From contig WNNJ02001558.1 in the NCBI GenBank assembly GCA_012934845.2, positions 186,001 through 250,000 of the forward strand: 64,000 nt of DNA, in the 5' to 3' direction. Made by a program: the position numbers and the translations under genes. The notes below the pieces were generated by a model. It saw only the letters and a program-made list of their open reading frames with translations. It was not told where the DNA came from and did not search any database. Every line of letters begins with the position of its first letter. Position 1 is the stretch's first letter. This DNA is from Pomphorhynchus laevis. Lineage: Eukaryota; Acanthocephala; Palaeacanthocephala; Echinorhynchida; Pomphorhynchidae. Shown here in pieces: positions 10,215 to 22,270 of this stretch.

Positions 10215-11016
10215 TGAATATTGCCTGTTGTACTAGTTGTTGTCGATCCTCTGTAAGTTCCTGGCTGATTGTAAGTAGCTGTAAAGTGCTTCGTTAGTAT
10301 TACGAAATTCCAATTCCTGATTTTGTATTGTTGTATGTTATTTTATTGTAAGTAGTTAATGGGAATCAAGATAGTTTAAACTTGTATGTTTATCAGAAAC
10401 CAAATTTTTTTAAGGTCTAAATTTAACATTTTAAATTTTTTTAAAATGTTATATTAATTAAACATACAGAAAAATTAATTATAATAAAGCTATGTGACGA
10501 AATCGTGTATTTGTAAATTATTAGATTATGTGAAATATTTATTTATCAACTCATGTGTCACGGGCAAATGAGAAATATATTACAGCATGCTAACAGAAGT
10601 ATCAATTAACAGGGGAAATGCTTACACGCTAGAAATTTAAATTCAATATTATTAGAAATCTTAATTCAATTAACTTCAAATGTATTAAAATGCACTGGTT
10701 TATTCCTTAAATTGACTTTAAACTGAATCGTTAATAAATGAACATCACGTATGTGAAATAGTTCATCGCAAGGTTGGCAAAATCGACATCGGCAGTTAAC
10801 ATTTTTGATATGTAATTGAATGGAATTTTCACAGATCTTATCGTGGTAACCGTGCATCGACAGGCGAAAAAATCCAAGAACGTTTAAGATATAACGAATA
10901 TTTCCACATTAATAGTTGCAGTACTTCAGGAGTTTGCATATATTCCGAATTAGCCATCCTAATTTTATCGTTCCATCTTGAAATATGGTTAATGGGTGCG
11001 ATGTACTCCTTAACTT

Positions 11017-11180
11017 GGAAGATCAAGTTCAAGATCTTATGGAAGATCTAGTTGGATATAGTCGAAACTAGATCTTATGGAAGATCTGGTTTCATCTTAT
11101 TGAAGATCTTCTGGAAGATCAAGTTCAGGATCTAGTTGGAAGATCTTATGATTGAACTTGGAAGATCAAGTTCAAGCATA
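11017..11180. repeat. Irregular GAAGATC short repeat cluster
   Basis: About ten occurrences of GAAGATC or AAGATCT with spacers such as 'aagttcaa' and 'tagttg' in 160 bp, in both orientations because the core is palindromic. This is a local low-complexity expansion inside the decayed LINE. Confidence 0.7.
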
Positions 11181-11579
11181 AGTTCCCGACATAATGCGGA
11201 TTCGTTTAAGATACGAGCTAAAATTGAGGAAGATGTTTTCTGCCAAAGACAAAAAAAAACGTTTTCAAATATGTCCATTTAATTTTATCGATTACAGTCA
11301 AATTACTTTCTATGATGTCAGGTCAAAGAACACTGCATACAATACTGGTCCTTGATAAGTAGAAAGTATCTTCTACTTGTCTGAGGGAATTGAGAGAAGT
11401 AGCAGTAGAATGACCAGATCGAACACCATGTTGATCGTCTGGTAGGAAATTCTTTATAAAGCAAGACGAGTAGTAATCATAAAAGAGAGCCATTTATACG
11501 CTTGACTTAGTATAGCGATTCCTTGGTACAAAATCATATCACAAAGATCACATTTTTCTTTTTAGTAGCTTTATTAACT

Positions 11580-11642
11580 ACTGTTGCTACACGATCAAAT
11601 CCTATTGCTACACGATCAAATTCTGTTGTTACACGATCCGCC
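11580..11642. repeat. 21-bp minisatellite, three units
   Basis: Three tandem units of 'ttgctacacgatcaaat' plus 4 bases (third unit GTTACACGATCC). They are close in sequence, so this is a local tandem duplication. Confidence 0.75.
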
Positions 11643-12115
11643 ATTTTTTCCAAATTAACACAACTTAATCCTATTGAAATCAAGATAATTAATTCAATAT
11701 TTCAAATTATAATATAATTATAATTTACTATAATTCAATATTTTCCGTGTACTTGTTTTCTAGTAGAGTAGGAGATACACTAAAAGTCTCCATCAGCATT
11801 ACTGCGTCGAACGAATCTAAATATTGACTAAAGCTCAACCCCAGTAAACATCGCAAACCCTTAACGTTATAAAGAAGCATTCGGATGTGTATATTTGAAT
11901 TCACCGTTTCTATCTCACCCAGAACGTTAGTACCTAGTCAGATTTTAGGAATTGTAATAAATCTAGTATCCGCTTCACCTGGGTCCAATCTCGTCTTATA
12001 TGTCTTCCTTGGAGAATAACTCATTATCCTGTTATCACGAATAGCATATGCTTTTGTCGGATCGGCTAGCCATACGACAGAAGAAAAAATTTGGATAGCA
12101 TCCGGCAAACTCGGC

Positions 12116-12146
12116 TAGCTATCCAAGTTTTTACTAACTTGGATAG
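12116..12146. repeat. Perfect short inverted repeat
   Basis: CTATCCAAGTT and AACTTGGATAG separated by 6-7 bases, directly at the edge of the Rex3-like LINE fragment. It may be the end of a small foldback element; nothing else supports that. Confidence 0.5.
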
Positions 12147-12935
12147 TTTCGAGATTTGATCTTTCCACCTGTATCGAGGTGTACCTCGATGTCTCTTTTC
12201 AGAAAGTACGGTCTGGAAATCCCTCCGAGGAAAGAGATCTCTGGATATCTTCAGAATGTGACCAATTCACCACAAATGACTTTCTTCGATGTGGAGAAGC
12301 AGCGACATTACTCCAATTCCATCCCGGATGACCGAATACCTAACCTTATCTCTAAGGCTAAGATCGACCACACAGCAATGGAACCTCATTTCGGTCGGCC
12401 GTATCCGAAATCTTATACTTTCAGCAATAACCCAACACTCATGTCCGTAGGTTAAGATAAGAACGAAGATTGAGCGGTAAACCGAAAGCTTCGCCCAAAG
12501 ACTCAACTCCCGCTTCACCATGACATACCTGTATAAAGAACGCAGCAATGCGTTCTTTATACAGGTATGTATTCTTTACAAAGAACGCGTTGCTGCGTTA
12601 GCTGCACAAATCCGCTTCTCAATCTCCCTGATGTTTCTGCCGTTCCTCGAGAACAATACCCCAAGATCCTTGAAATCCTCCACACCAGGAAGAACCTTTC
12701 CCAATCCGGGTTAGCATTCTCACTTAAATACGAAACGAACACTTAGAGACAGTGTTGTAGGTACCAACCAGCATCTGTACTCCTTGACATTCCATCGTGA
12801 ATTGATCTAGTAGGCATTTTAAGTCCTCAGAACAATAAGTCAACAAAATAACGTCATCTGCAAAAAGCAGAGATGGTATTTTGATGGAACCAAACTGAAA
12901 ACCGACATTCGACAGAGCAGCCCGTTTAATTTAAC
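12147..12935 (-). pseudogene. Rex3/RTE-like LINE fragment, copy 1 (RT C-terminal half)
   Basis: Minus strand. The fragment contains SLLFADDVILLTY (RT motif C), then IEKR-like and VKRELSLWAKLSVYRSIFVLILTYGHE, then VRYSVIRDGIGVMSLLLHIEESHLW. This block (VKREL..KAKLS.YRSI..LTYGHE, then SLRD..R.S.IR...GV) is the signature of Rex3-type RTE elements. Several stops and frame changes are present. It is 5'-truncated near 12935 and 3'-truncated at 12147. An inverted duplication at 12522-12569 is specific to this copy. Confidence 0.8.
12522..12569. repeat. Perfect 22-bp-arm inverted duplication
   Basis: ACATACCTGTATAAAGAACG plus CA on the left is repeated as its exact reverse complement after a 4-base spacer. 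The related LINE copy at 19730-19770 has only one arm, so the second arm was created locally, as in snap-back replication. Confidence 0.8.
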
Positions 12936-13160
12936 TAAATTCAGAGCACAATTAACATAAAACTATAGCAGCAATTTTTCATATAAAATTTATTCAGTTG
13001 TTTGACACTTGTCGAACGCTGAAATTTTTTCGATTACGCTTATTGGTCTCGTGTCCTTCATTAATCCAAAAGTTAAAAATAATCATTTAATCATCATTTC
13101 TGAACGATAAATCAGCTAATAACTTTTCGGAAAAATCAGAAATTAGCAAAATAATAATTT

Positions 13161-14092
13161 TCAATAGATTTTTAAGGTTACAATATTAAACAGAAAACAA
13201 AATGCTATAAAGCCAATTGTATAAATTAGTGCCAGTAAGATGCGTCTATGTTTAAACATTGTTGTAGTCATTCGTACTTGTTCCGCTTTCAGAAAAAATT
13301 CCGATAAAGCCGGTGGGCCAATGAAATTACAAAACGAATGAACTACTGTACAACACAGTATAGACTTTGTGTTTGCAAACAAATAACCTGCATAGATTCC
13401 GAAGAGAAAAGTGTATGTTGCTTGTAACAAACCTTCTGATAGAATTTCTAAAATATGATAAAGTTTAATATCTTTTGTGGAGGGTTCATCTTGTTTATAG
13501 TAGAAATAAATTTCAATTAAATGATGCAGGTGAGCAAATGAAAATATAAATGATGCAGTAGCAATGCTTTGCAGCACAGTGAAAGATGATGAAGTTAGAA
13601 AAGCCAAAAATGATGCTCTGAAAACGATTTCTTCGGTAATTGGTGAAATAATGAAGTTTCGGAAAAGTAACCACCGTGGTTGGTAATATATCCAATTCAC
13701 TGCGGAAAACCAGTAACTAGGTGCAGTTCGTAGTAGATTCGGTTGCACCAGTGGTCCGGCAAAAAGAACCGTGGTAAGAAACAAGCCTTTACAAACTTCG
13801 TAGAAGCTTTTACGAATTGATGGAATTCCCAATTTTGTAAGAAAATCAGTAAAATCATTTGAAATTTGCCAAACCAAAACGACAGAAATTAACGTAACGA
13901 AAATCGTTGATAATGATCTCCACTTAATAACGTCAGGTTCATTGCGATCTAAGCTTAACACAAAAACACATTTTTTACTCGAAATATATCTTTAATAAAC
14001 GAATACCTTATTTTCCATACGTACAAACCAGTTATGTAGAGAAAAGTGAGAAAAATACAAATTGATAACGCAATTACTGCCGAAATGTACAT
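13161..14092 (-). CDS. RCE1: CAAX prenyl protease 2 (type II CAAX endopeptidase, Rce1), two exons
   Basis: An ER-membrane protease that removes the last three residues of farnesylated or geranylgeranylated CAAX proteins such as Ras. Exon 1 is 14007-14092 (ATG, MYISAVIALSICIFLTFLYI...). The intron is 13954-14006 (53 nt; GTATTC...TTAAG). Exon 2 is 13161-13953, giving about 292 residues. The splice restores the family motif GLYVWK-S-L before the first cytosolic segment (human has SLYVWKSELP). Catalytic residues fall where expected: Glu136-Glu137 in ISPITEEIVFRA, a His in SFAHLHH (about 170-173), and His234 and Asn238 in HSFCNFIGPP. Several hydrophobic segments fit a multi-pass protein. The frame is intact, so this is probably a working host gene. 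It is surrounded by transposon debris on both sides. Confidence 0.92.
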
Positions 14093-14690
14093 GCTCAAAA
14101 GAGATCATGAACAGCAATGTGTTGTAGTGCTTCTGAAATTGCAATCAATTTGTAATAATTAAATAACGAAGCAGCATATTTTAAATATATAAAAATGTTT
14201 AGTGATTAAATTGATTTTTTATAATTTAATGTTTGGACATTAATATTTTATTATTCCTATTCTTAGACATAATAAATTATCCACACGAGAAAAGATCTTT
14301 TTAAATTTTTTACAAAGTTTCGGTCATACACAGTGACCATTTTCAATGATATAATTCATTTTCAGTGAATTATATCATTTTCATGATATATAAGGCAATT
14401 GTTTTTACAAAAATTGCCTTATATATCATGGATACGGAAGAATACGAAGCAAGTTTCTTAGTCCATACTACGGAAGAATACGAAACAATTTTCTTATACT
14501 ACGATTAAATTTATTATTAAAATATAAAATAAAAATCAATTTTTATTTCTTTTGATATTTATCGCAGAATAAATTATTCATACGAGAAAAGTTCTTTTTA
14601 TATAAATTTTGCAACGTTTCGGTTATGCACAGTGAGCCTTTTAAGATACATTGAAAAGGGTATTATGAAAATGCTATTTATTATGTCATC
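14093..14690. repeat. Hairpin-rich upstream region with two 75-bp direct repeats
   Basis: A nearly perfect hairpin lies at about 14377-14429 (CATGATATATAAGGCAATT, loop, its complement), next to a second one (ATGATATAATTCA / TGAATTATATCAT). Segments 14270-14350 and 14565-14650 are direct repeats of about 75 bp ('cgagaaaagatctttttaa', 'gtttcggtcatacacagtga'). 'tacggaagaatacgaa' also occurs twice. The promoter of the Rce1 gene must lie within this region, but no clear TATA or initiator can be pointed out. Confidence 0.6.
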
Positions 14691-17446
14691 AAGGAATTAG
14701 ATGGCACACGAATGCAAATTTGACAGAACTTTATTATTCATTGGTTGATAAAAACAAAACTATTTTTTATTTTATTTTTTTTTAAATGCGTGTATTTGCT
14801 ATATTATTTTAGGTATATTATTGGGTATTATCAAAGTTTAGATTCAAAACAAAATTGTACATTTTGCTCATGTTAATAAAAACTCATTTTTTTCTATAAG
14901 CATGTTTAAGTCACAAAGTTAGAAAATGAGTTTTATCCAAAATATAGTGAGCCCAAATGGTAAATGTCGATCTGGAATTGGAATTGATCTGTGCGTTTTA
15001 TTGTTCGGGAAATACAATATTCGTCATAGTACAATTACAAAAAGCTGTACCATTGAATATTAATACTCAATCAACTTAATTAATTATTTCATTAATAAGA
15101 CAGTAAAATGAGTTTAGGAAAAGTACAGTGTAAATAACAGTAAATTTGTAGTATATTCATAATATACATTTGTAGAAAAATATAAAAAATATAAATATTT
15201 TTATTAATATAAAAATATTAATATTATAATATTAATTATATAAAAATCTACAAAAATATTAATTTTAATATACAATTTAAATAATTAATATATAAATTTA
15301 TAAATATTTATTTGTAAATTTATCAAAAGTCGTGTACTTAAAAGTCGTTTAATGTAATATTCATCCATGTGAGAATTCTTTCTTGTAGTAAATAATCCCT
15401 CGATACTTGAAGTTTGGACTTAACCGTTAAAGCTCAAAAATGGGTATATGATGTGCTTGCTGATCCACTGCACAGTTTCCTATACCCCATTACTTCATTC
15501 ACCATATCCGATCAGTTTTTATTGTTATTTTTTATTGATAAATTATGAGATCCAGATAATAGAGATTGTAAAAATTAATTTAACTTGATTTCATAAAATG
15601 AATATTTGCCAAATCATAAAAATTTCATTCCTCTTTTGAAACAGAATAAAATAGTATGCGAATACTTTAAGCACCGACAAATTTAAGTTTTACAACAAAA
15701 TCATCTTATGATGATTTTAATAATCTATTTTTGATGTAGTCATAAGTATAAAGTATTCAGTATTCCTTAACTCAACATAGTCACATTCAGTAGGTATATA
15801 AAATTTTTTGATATAAAGAATTATAATTTGTTGATATGGAGAAATATATTAATTAATTTTTATTGATCATTTTATTATAAAATAAATTTAATTTTAATTT
15901 TTGAGTAATTAATTTTAAATTAATTTTTATCTTAAAATTAAAAATTCATTGATTTTTAATTTAAGATAATTTTACTTACTTTAAATTTAATTAATTACCG
16001 ATTAAACTAATGGTAATTATTTTTGACTGGTTAATCACCTTAAACCTAATTACAGCACTGTATCTACATAATCAAGGGTTAGCCTTCATTTCGTGTTTCA
16101 GTTTTCTCTTTGGCTCTATTTTTAACGACTTGTTTGCTTGGCTATTTGTGCTTGTAATTTGCAATATCTTTATAAAGGTTGCAAGCAGCAACTATATTAC
16201 GTCATTCATATCTACCGATATTTACATTTCGCCATATTTCTATGTAATTATTCTAAATGCGAGAAACTAGAGTTCGACTCGATACGTCTGTATATTAATG
16301 GCACACATAAAAACCATAAAACTAATATTTTTTCAGTGGTAATATAAACTAAAGGTTTTTTTAAAATAATCAATTAGTTTAGTCAAACTAATTGTTATCA
16401 AAATAAATATAAAATTATTTGTCTTGTTTGATATTTATGTCTTTAAATATTTGATTTTAAATATATAATATACTGTTGATATATATATATATATTTATCA
16501 AATACGTAAATCTTAAAGTTAATAAATCATGGATGGTCCGGCTACGTATAAAAATATAATGATCTGATAGTACAGTATTTACATCAATCTAACCCGAATC
16601 TGCATTTCATAAATTTATGATTTCTTCATTGTCTTTAATTTATTAAACGCAGACAGAATGCCTAAAGCAACTATGAAATGAAGTTTCTTTACATGAAAAT
16701 CAAATGTGGACTAGAAATATAATTTTTTTATTAGTTCCATGAGATAAAATTGATTAAATTTTATATCATGGAACTAAAAATGTTATTAAAAAAATTATTT
16801 TTAGTAAATTTCCTAGACAAATACTTAAAGCCGTGTACAAATAAAAGTCATACCTGAATGTTTAACAAGTTCCACAATGCAAAATTAAATTTGAAAGTCA
16901 ATTAAATGATTTATTTAGCGTAAAAATATAATTTGTTTCATATTCCAGTAACAACAAAATAGTTGAAGAACTATTTACAAGGAAATAGCTGAAGATGAAA
17001 TATCTGACTCAGTTATTCTTTCCCAAGAACAAAAAGAGAAACAAGCAACAATTTTAAAAATATGCAGCAACATTTAGACTAAAATTTATATTAAAATCAA
17101 AACTTAAACAGCAAAATTTTTATGCAAAATTTGACGTGGATAATTTTGTACTCGGCAGTTTATTTTCAAAAAAGTGCGAAAATGCATTTTATTTATCTCA
17201 AAGCACAAATTAATTTATTGATTAAATGAATAGAGTGAAAATACGTAAAAATACATTTTATTGTGCATTAATTCATCTGTAGATGATATTAGTTTGCTAT
17301 TGATAATTTGACTGCATAATTATTCAGGAAAGTTCCACACACTCCATAACATAAATATTATAATTATTATAATTTCATAATTATTATAAGTAATTTGAAA
17401 ATTTTCTGAAGATGTATATTATGCATTAACATTTTTCAATTTATTA
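14691..17446. other. AT-rich intergenic DNA
   Basis: No supported gene. It holds a (TA)n tract near 16478-16496 and a 19-bp-arm inverted repeat at 16733-16777 (AGTTCCATGAGATAAAAT against its complement), which could be the core of a small MITE. The overlapping plus-strand frames at 16010-16347 are hydrophobic by composition only. Confidence 0.5.
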
Positions 17447-18812
17447 AAAATGATCCTATCAAACAAAATAATAAGAGGATTTTAGCAAACAATTAATGCT
17501 GTCTGAATTCCACTTAAATTCTGCATATTTAAATCGATCTTATGTACTGTTAACTACTGCACCCAATTTTTTATTCAATTTTTTATATGACTAAAGCATA
17601 TCATGTTTATGGGGGCATAAAAATTTCAATTCATAAAAATTGACTTTTATTTTAAATTTCAATTTTTAATTTTAACCTGTTATAAATTATATAAAATCTT
17701 GCATAATATTATTTATATTTATTTATTTTATTATTTATTTTATATATCACTAATCGTATTACGTATCTTATAAACTCTCCTCCGAGGCTTTAATTATATT
17801 TCTTGCCATATATTGCTTATCAATTTGCCTAGCATTTCTCAACGCGTCACCATGTGCTTACTATGTCTTGTTTATCATTTCCGTGCATTCAACGCATTAT
17901 CCTATGATAAACTTCCTTACTACGACTCAGTCCATATATCTTCTCTAACTCTACGATGTCGTCACACAGGTATCCTAGCCATTCCTAGATATTTTATTAA
18001 TTATGGCCTCCGCGCATACACTATATCTGGGGCATAAAAATTTCATAACATAAAAATTGATTTTAATTAAATTTCAATTTTAAATTTTAACCTGTTATAA
18101 ATTATATAAAATCTTGTATAACAATTATAATTAGAATCATTTATTATTTATTATTATTTATTTTATTTATCATTAATTTTAATTTATAAATAATTTAACA
18201 TGCGTAGACTCAATTAGCTGATCTGATTTGTTTTTCACTTAAATTCTGCATATTTATATCTATATTGTGTGCTGTAAACTACTGCATCCGAATTTTATAT
18301 TCCATCTTTTAGGTGACTAAAGCATATTATGTTTCTGGGGCAATGACTCTCGATACATTCGATAGTTATTTATATAGGAACAATTGGCACATTTTAATCA
18401 GAAAATAATTTTGATTACACTTTTACGCAATGAACATCAGCTTCTTACAGGGACAAAACAACTACACAAGGTTGATGGCATCAGTGCAAGACTATTTAGG
18501 CTTTAATGGTTCTGCTCTTATTTATTAAAATCAGAGACCAACCTTTTATTTAATCTTTTATGTTAAACTTAAATCAATCACGATCTAATTTTTAAAATTA
18601 GATTGTCGTTATAAAAATGATCATATCAAACAAAATAATAAGAGGATTTTAGCAAACAATTAATGCTGTCCTGAATTCCACTTAAATTCTGCATATTTAA
18701 ATCGATCTTGTGTACTGTTAACTACAACACACGAATGTTTAGTCAATTTTTTATGTGACTAAAGCATATCATGTTTATGGGGGCATAAAAATTTTAATCT
18801 ATAAAATTTACT
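17447..18812. repeat. Dispersed 200-bp repeats related to the Penelope-like tails
   Basis: Segment 17447-17645 recurs at 18613-18810 with about 90% identity. A partial copy lies at 18195-18345. Each ends with 'actaaagcatatcatgttt' and then 'gggggcataaaaattt'. Part of the second copy ('gtagactcaattagctgat') matches the tail repeat of the Penelope-like element at 27-28 kb. The insert 17750-18030 is less AT-rich than its surroundings and lies between two copies of a 100-bp segment. No gene is recognised in it. Confidence 0.65.
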
Positions 18813-19229
18813 TTTATTACCTCATAATTAATTCGTTTAATTACGTCATTGCGAATACCTAAATCTGTGATACTGTATCTGAAACCGTACATGATAAAAT
18901 CTGGGATATTGCTCGTGGGCTCAACATCTGAGATATTTTAAAATTTCGGATGTCTAAAACGATGATACAGTTTGTTTTAATTTCGTACACTTTATTCAGC
19001 CGCAATTGCCTTATAAATATCTTCGCATTTATCACGCACCTGGAACATAATTAATTTTTGTCTCAAAACGAAAATAAACGAATAAATGTTTATTTGGATA
19101 AAGTCCTTCACAAAGAAATTATAATGAATTTCGTTTGAATTTACTTTGCTTGTGCTGGTCTAAACCGTAATGTAAAAAACAAGATAAGAGTATATATTTT
19201 GACAGAAAAAATAAAAGTACACAAGATTT
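18813..19229. other. AT-rich spacer, nothing recognised
   Basis: No supported gene, RNA or element boundary up to the Rex3-like LINE. Confidence 0.5.
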
Positions 19230-21025
19230 TTCTTGTCAACCACGAGTCCAGGTGTCTGGTCGTGGAGGCAGTGTACGAACCAAATTACTCCAGACATCGC
19301 GATAGTGTGAGACAGACAAGAGTTCTTTTTTACATAGCTCAAATCGCTGTCCAGACAGTTTCGAGATTTGATCTCTCCACCGGTATCGAGGTGTACCTCG
19401 AAGTCTCTTTCCAGAGAGTACGGCCTGGAAATTCCTCCGAGAAAGGAGATCTCTGGACATCTTCAGAATGTGACCTATTCACAACAAATGACTTTCTTCG
19501 ATGTGGAGAAGCAGCGACTTCACTTCGAGTCCATACCGGATGACCGAATTCCTAATCTTATCTCTAAGGCTAAGACTGACCACACAGCAAAGGAACCTCG
19601 TTTCGGTCGCCCGTATCCGAGATCTTATACTTTAAGTCATAACCCAATGCTCATGTCCGTAGGTTAAGATAAGAACGAAGATTGCGCGGTAAACCAAAAA
19701 CTTCGTTTGAAGAATCAACTCCCGCTTCGCCACGACATACCTGTTTAAAGAACGCATTGCTGCGTTAGCTAAACAGATCCGCTTCTCAATCTTCCTAATG
19801 TTCCTGTCCTCCCTCGAGAACAATATATCAAGATACTTGAGATCATCCACATCAGGAGACTGTCCGCAAAAATCTCCGAAAGAGATTTTTGGCGTAAAAA
19901 TCTCTAGAAAATTTATTCACCCCTAAAATGAAAAATTTCAAAGAAAATATAATCAGGAACAATAATGGAAAGGGAAAGATAGCTTATGAAGGATATTTCT
20001 ACACTATTTTTGGCGTAAAAATCTCCTGAAAATTTATTCACACCTAAAATGAAAAATTTCAAAGAAAATATAATCATATGAATGTAATCATAAAAATATA
20101 ATCATAAAAATGATACTTGCTTTAAGCTTTGTTCCCCCTTTCCTTTATTGCTCATGATTACCTAACTTGCTTCACTACCTAAACACAACCTAAACACTAC
20201 CTAATAGTGTATAATATTGCTTCACTACCTAAACACTATTAGGTAGTGTTTCTACACTCCCTAAAAGTGTAGAAATATCCTTCATAAAGTATATTTTCTT
20301 TTCCTTTATTGCTCCTGATTATATTTTCTTTAAAATTTTTCATTTTAGGGGTGAATATATTTTCAAGAGATTTTAACGCCAAAAATCTCCTGAAGAGATT
20401 TTTGCGCTCAACGACATCAGGATGAACCATTCCCTAATCCGGACTGGCATTGAGACCTAAATCCGAGACAAACACACATAGACAGTATCGGAGGTACTAA
20501 CCAACATCTTTGCTGTTTGGTATTTTATCGTAAATCGATCTAGTAGGCATTATAAGTCGTCAGGACAAGAAGCCAATAACACATCATCATCTGCAAAAAG
20601 CATATATGGTGTCCTAAAGGAATCGAACTGAAAACCGACATCCGATAAAGCAGCCCGTCTCTTAATTTTGTCCATGTAAACAAATAACAAAAGTAGAGAC
20701 AAAGGACAACACTGACGAAGCCAAACGCCTACTGAAAGTGATTCAGACTTGCTACCTAGAACAAGAACACAACTCATAGTTTGTTCATACAGAGAAGTCA
20801 CATCTACCCGAATATAGTCTGGTACTCCATGCTTCCTTATTACCTACCACAACCAATCACGCAAAACTCGATCGAACGCATTCTCCAAATCTACAAAGCA
20901 CACATAAACCGGTTGAGAGAATTCCCAAGACCACTAGAGGATAGTTGAGAGAGTAAACAGCTGATCTATAGTTTAACAACCTGTACGAACGCCGCATTGT
21001 TCCTTCTGTAACTGTCCCTCAACTA
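19230..21025 (-). pseudogene. Rex3/RTE-like LINE, copy 2, split by a MITE
   Basis: Minus strand, in two halves: 20414-21025 and 19230-19857. The 5' half holds RT motifs (KEQCGVR, FVDLENAFDRV, SVGVWLRQCCPLSLLLLFVYMDKI, LFADDDVLLAS). The 3' half continues with YLDILFSREDRNIRKIEKRI, VAKRELILQTKFLVYRAIF, VTESIRSRI-like sequence and the diagnostic C-terminal block GKRLRGTPRYRWRDQISKL...RDVWSNLVRTLPPRPD. This ending is typical of Rex3 (fish and other animals). The frame contains several stops and shifts, and the 5' part is missing beyond 21025, where Penelope-like sequence starts. Confidence 0.85.
19858..20413. mobile_element. 556-bp palindromic MITE with 9-bp target duplication (Mutator-like)
   Basis: The element is flanked by ACATCAGGA on both sides (19849-19857 and 20414-20422), inside the Rex3-like LINE. 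Its arms are inverted repeats of about 110 bp with CGCAAAAATCTC near the tips, then 'cacccctaaaatgaaaaa' and 'gaaaatataatcagga'. An extra copy of the arm lies inside at about 20005-20090. The 9-bp duplication is typical of Mutator-like (MULE) transposons. It has no coding capacity. The outermost 6-7 bases of the two ends differ, so the exact tip is uncertain by a few bases. Confidence 0.75.
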
Positions 21026-22200
21026 TTAGTCGTATCCTTGCATAATTCCATCTTTACGATATAAATTAATAGTAGTTTTAGTTAATGTTAATTTAATGTT
21101 TATATCAAAATATATGCCTTCTTTATCATCAATATTGGTTTTGTTAAGAATAAGGCTTTCTGGATAAATTTGTTCACTAATTGAATAAAAATTATTAGAA
21201 TTAAATACACATATATCATCAATATATCGAAACATATATTTGTATTTTCTCTGAGAAAACATGTATTTTCTCTGATAAAACTATCTAGTATCTAATTCTA
21301 ATGCAAAGTATGTTATTCTTATCCATCCATAAAAATTTGCCACTTAAGAGTTTAAATTTATTCTTTATATTATTGTGTTGATTTATATATTTTACTATTT
21401 TCTGCTTGATTTTAATTTTATAGTAACCTAGTTTAAAATATGTATCTATTAAATTATTTAAATGATTTTCAAGAAAGCCAATATAATTAGATATTAGATA
21501 AAAAGCATTTAAAATGCTTTTTAAATAACATTTATAATAAATCCATTAAATGTTATCGCTAATGATATTAAATTTATTTTTAATATTATTGTGTTGATTT
21601 ATATATTTTATTATTTTCTGCTTGATGTTATTTTTATAGTAACCTAGTTTAAAATATGTATCTATTTAATTATTTAAATGATTTTTAAGAAAGCCAATAT
21701 CATTACATATTGTTGCAATTCTTAAAATTTCATTATTTAATGTATTATATTTTATATTATATGGTATGCATGAATGCTCATTCAAAATATGTTTCTTGTA
21801 AATTTAAATATGTAATCTTTACAATATAAATTAATAGTAGTTTTAGTTAATGTTAATTTAATGTTCATATCTAGATATACACCTTCTTTATCATTAATAT
21901 TGGTTTTGTTAAGAATAAGGCTTTCTGGATAAATGTGCTCACTAATTGAATAAAAATTATTAGAATTAAATACACATATATCATCAATGTATCGAAACAT
22001 ATATTCCATATATTTATATTGTTTAGATTTAGTTTTTACACAGTTATGAACAAATTCATATATATTAAAGCTTAAAAACAAGTCAGCTATGATTGGGCTA
22101 CTATTACCACCCATACGAACACCTTTTATTTGTCTAAATATAGATGTCCCTACCTTTAAATAATTTTGATTTATTAAAATATTTAAGGATTCTATGCGTT
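21026..22200 (-). pseudogene. Head-to-tail fragments of Penelope-like reverse transcriptase
   Basis: Three minus-strand pieces of the same element as at 24.3-27.1 kb. At 21560-22190 are motif B (MGGNSSPIIADLF), motif C (MFRYIDDICVFN) and the C-terminal thumb region. At 21300-21480 is the C-terminal region alone. At 21026-21255 is motif C again (KYMFRYIDDICVFN...NLYRKDG). The order shows partial tandem copies in one orientation, a layout common for Penelope-like elements. All are truncated. Confidence 0.8.
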
Positions 22201-22204
22201 ATAG

Positions 22205-22262
22205 TTATTATAGTCCGCATTAATTAATAGTCCGCATTAATTAATTAATAGTCCGCATTAAT
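22205..22262. repeat. Short tandem repeat, about 20-bp unit
   Basis: Three units of 'tagtccgcattaattaat' with small length variation, at the 5' boundary of the Penelope-like fragment. Confidence 0.7.
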
Positions 22263-22270
22263 TAATTTTT

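Larger units (their letters stand above)
6135..10410 (-). mobile_element. Near full-length LINE, family 1 (I/Jockey-like superfamily)
   Basis: A minus-strand non-LTR retrotransposon with ORF1 (9147-10214), ORF2 (6303 to about 9100), a 5' leader up to about 10410 and a 3' UTR ending near 6135 with AATAAATTTCC-like sequence. ORF2 carries one frame change in the endonuclease/RT linker and one in-frame stop just before the RT, so this copy is inactive. A frame change also hides the last residues of ORF2. A decayed relative lies directly upstream at 10570-12110. Confidence 0.85.
10570..12110 (-). pseudogene. Fragmented second copy of LINE family 1
   Basis: Three minus-strand islands line up with the element at 6.1-10.4 kb. 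At 11760-12110 is the end of ORF1 and start of ORF2 (AYAIRDNRIMSYSPRK, then RMLLYNVKGLR...FDAVMLMETF, matching LLFNVEGLN...LIVLTETL). At 11330-11530 is RT around motifs 1-2 (FLPDDQHGVRSGHST). At 10600-10860 is the C-terminal end (HGYHDKICENSIQLHI, then a Cys/His cluster, matching HGYHDKFC). Most of the EN and RT is missing or replaced by short repeats. It is older than the neighbouring copy. Confidence 0.7.

Noticed and set aside
11838-12110. Independent host exon in this region
   Set aside because: It aligns with the ORF1 end and endonuclease start of the family 1 LINE.
16010-16347. Hydrophobic plus-strand frames as a small membrane protein
   Set aside because: The overlapping frames in AT-rich DNA have a Phe/Ile/Leu content that follows from base composition, with no homologous motif or splice signal.
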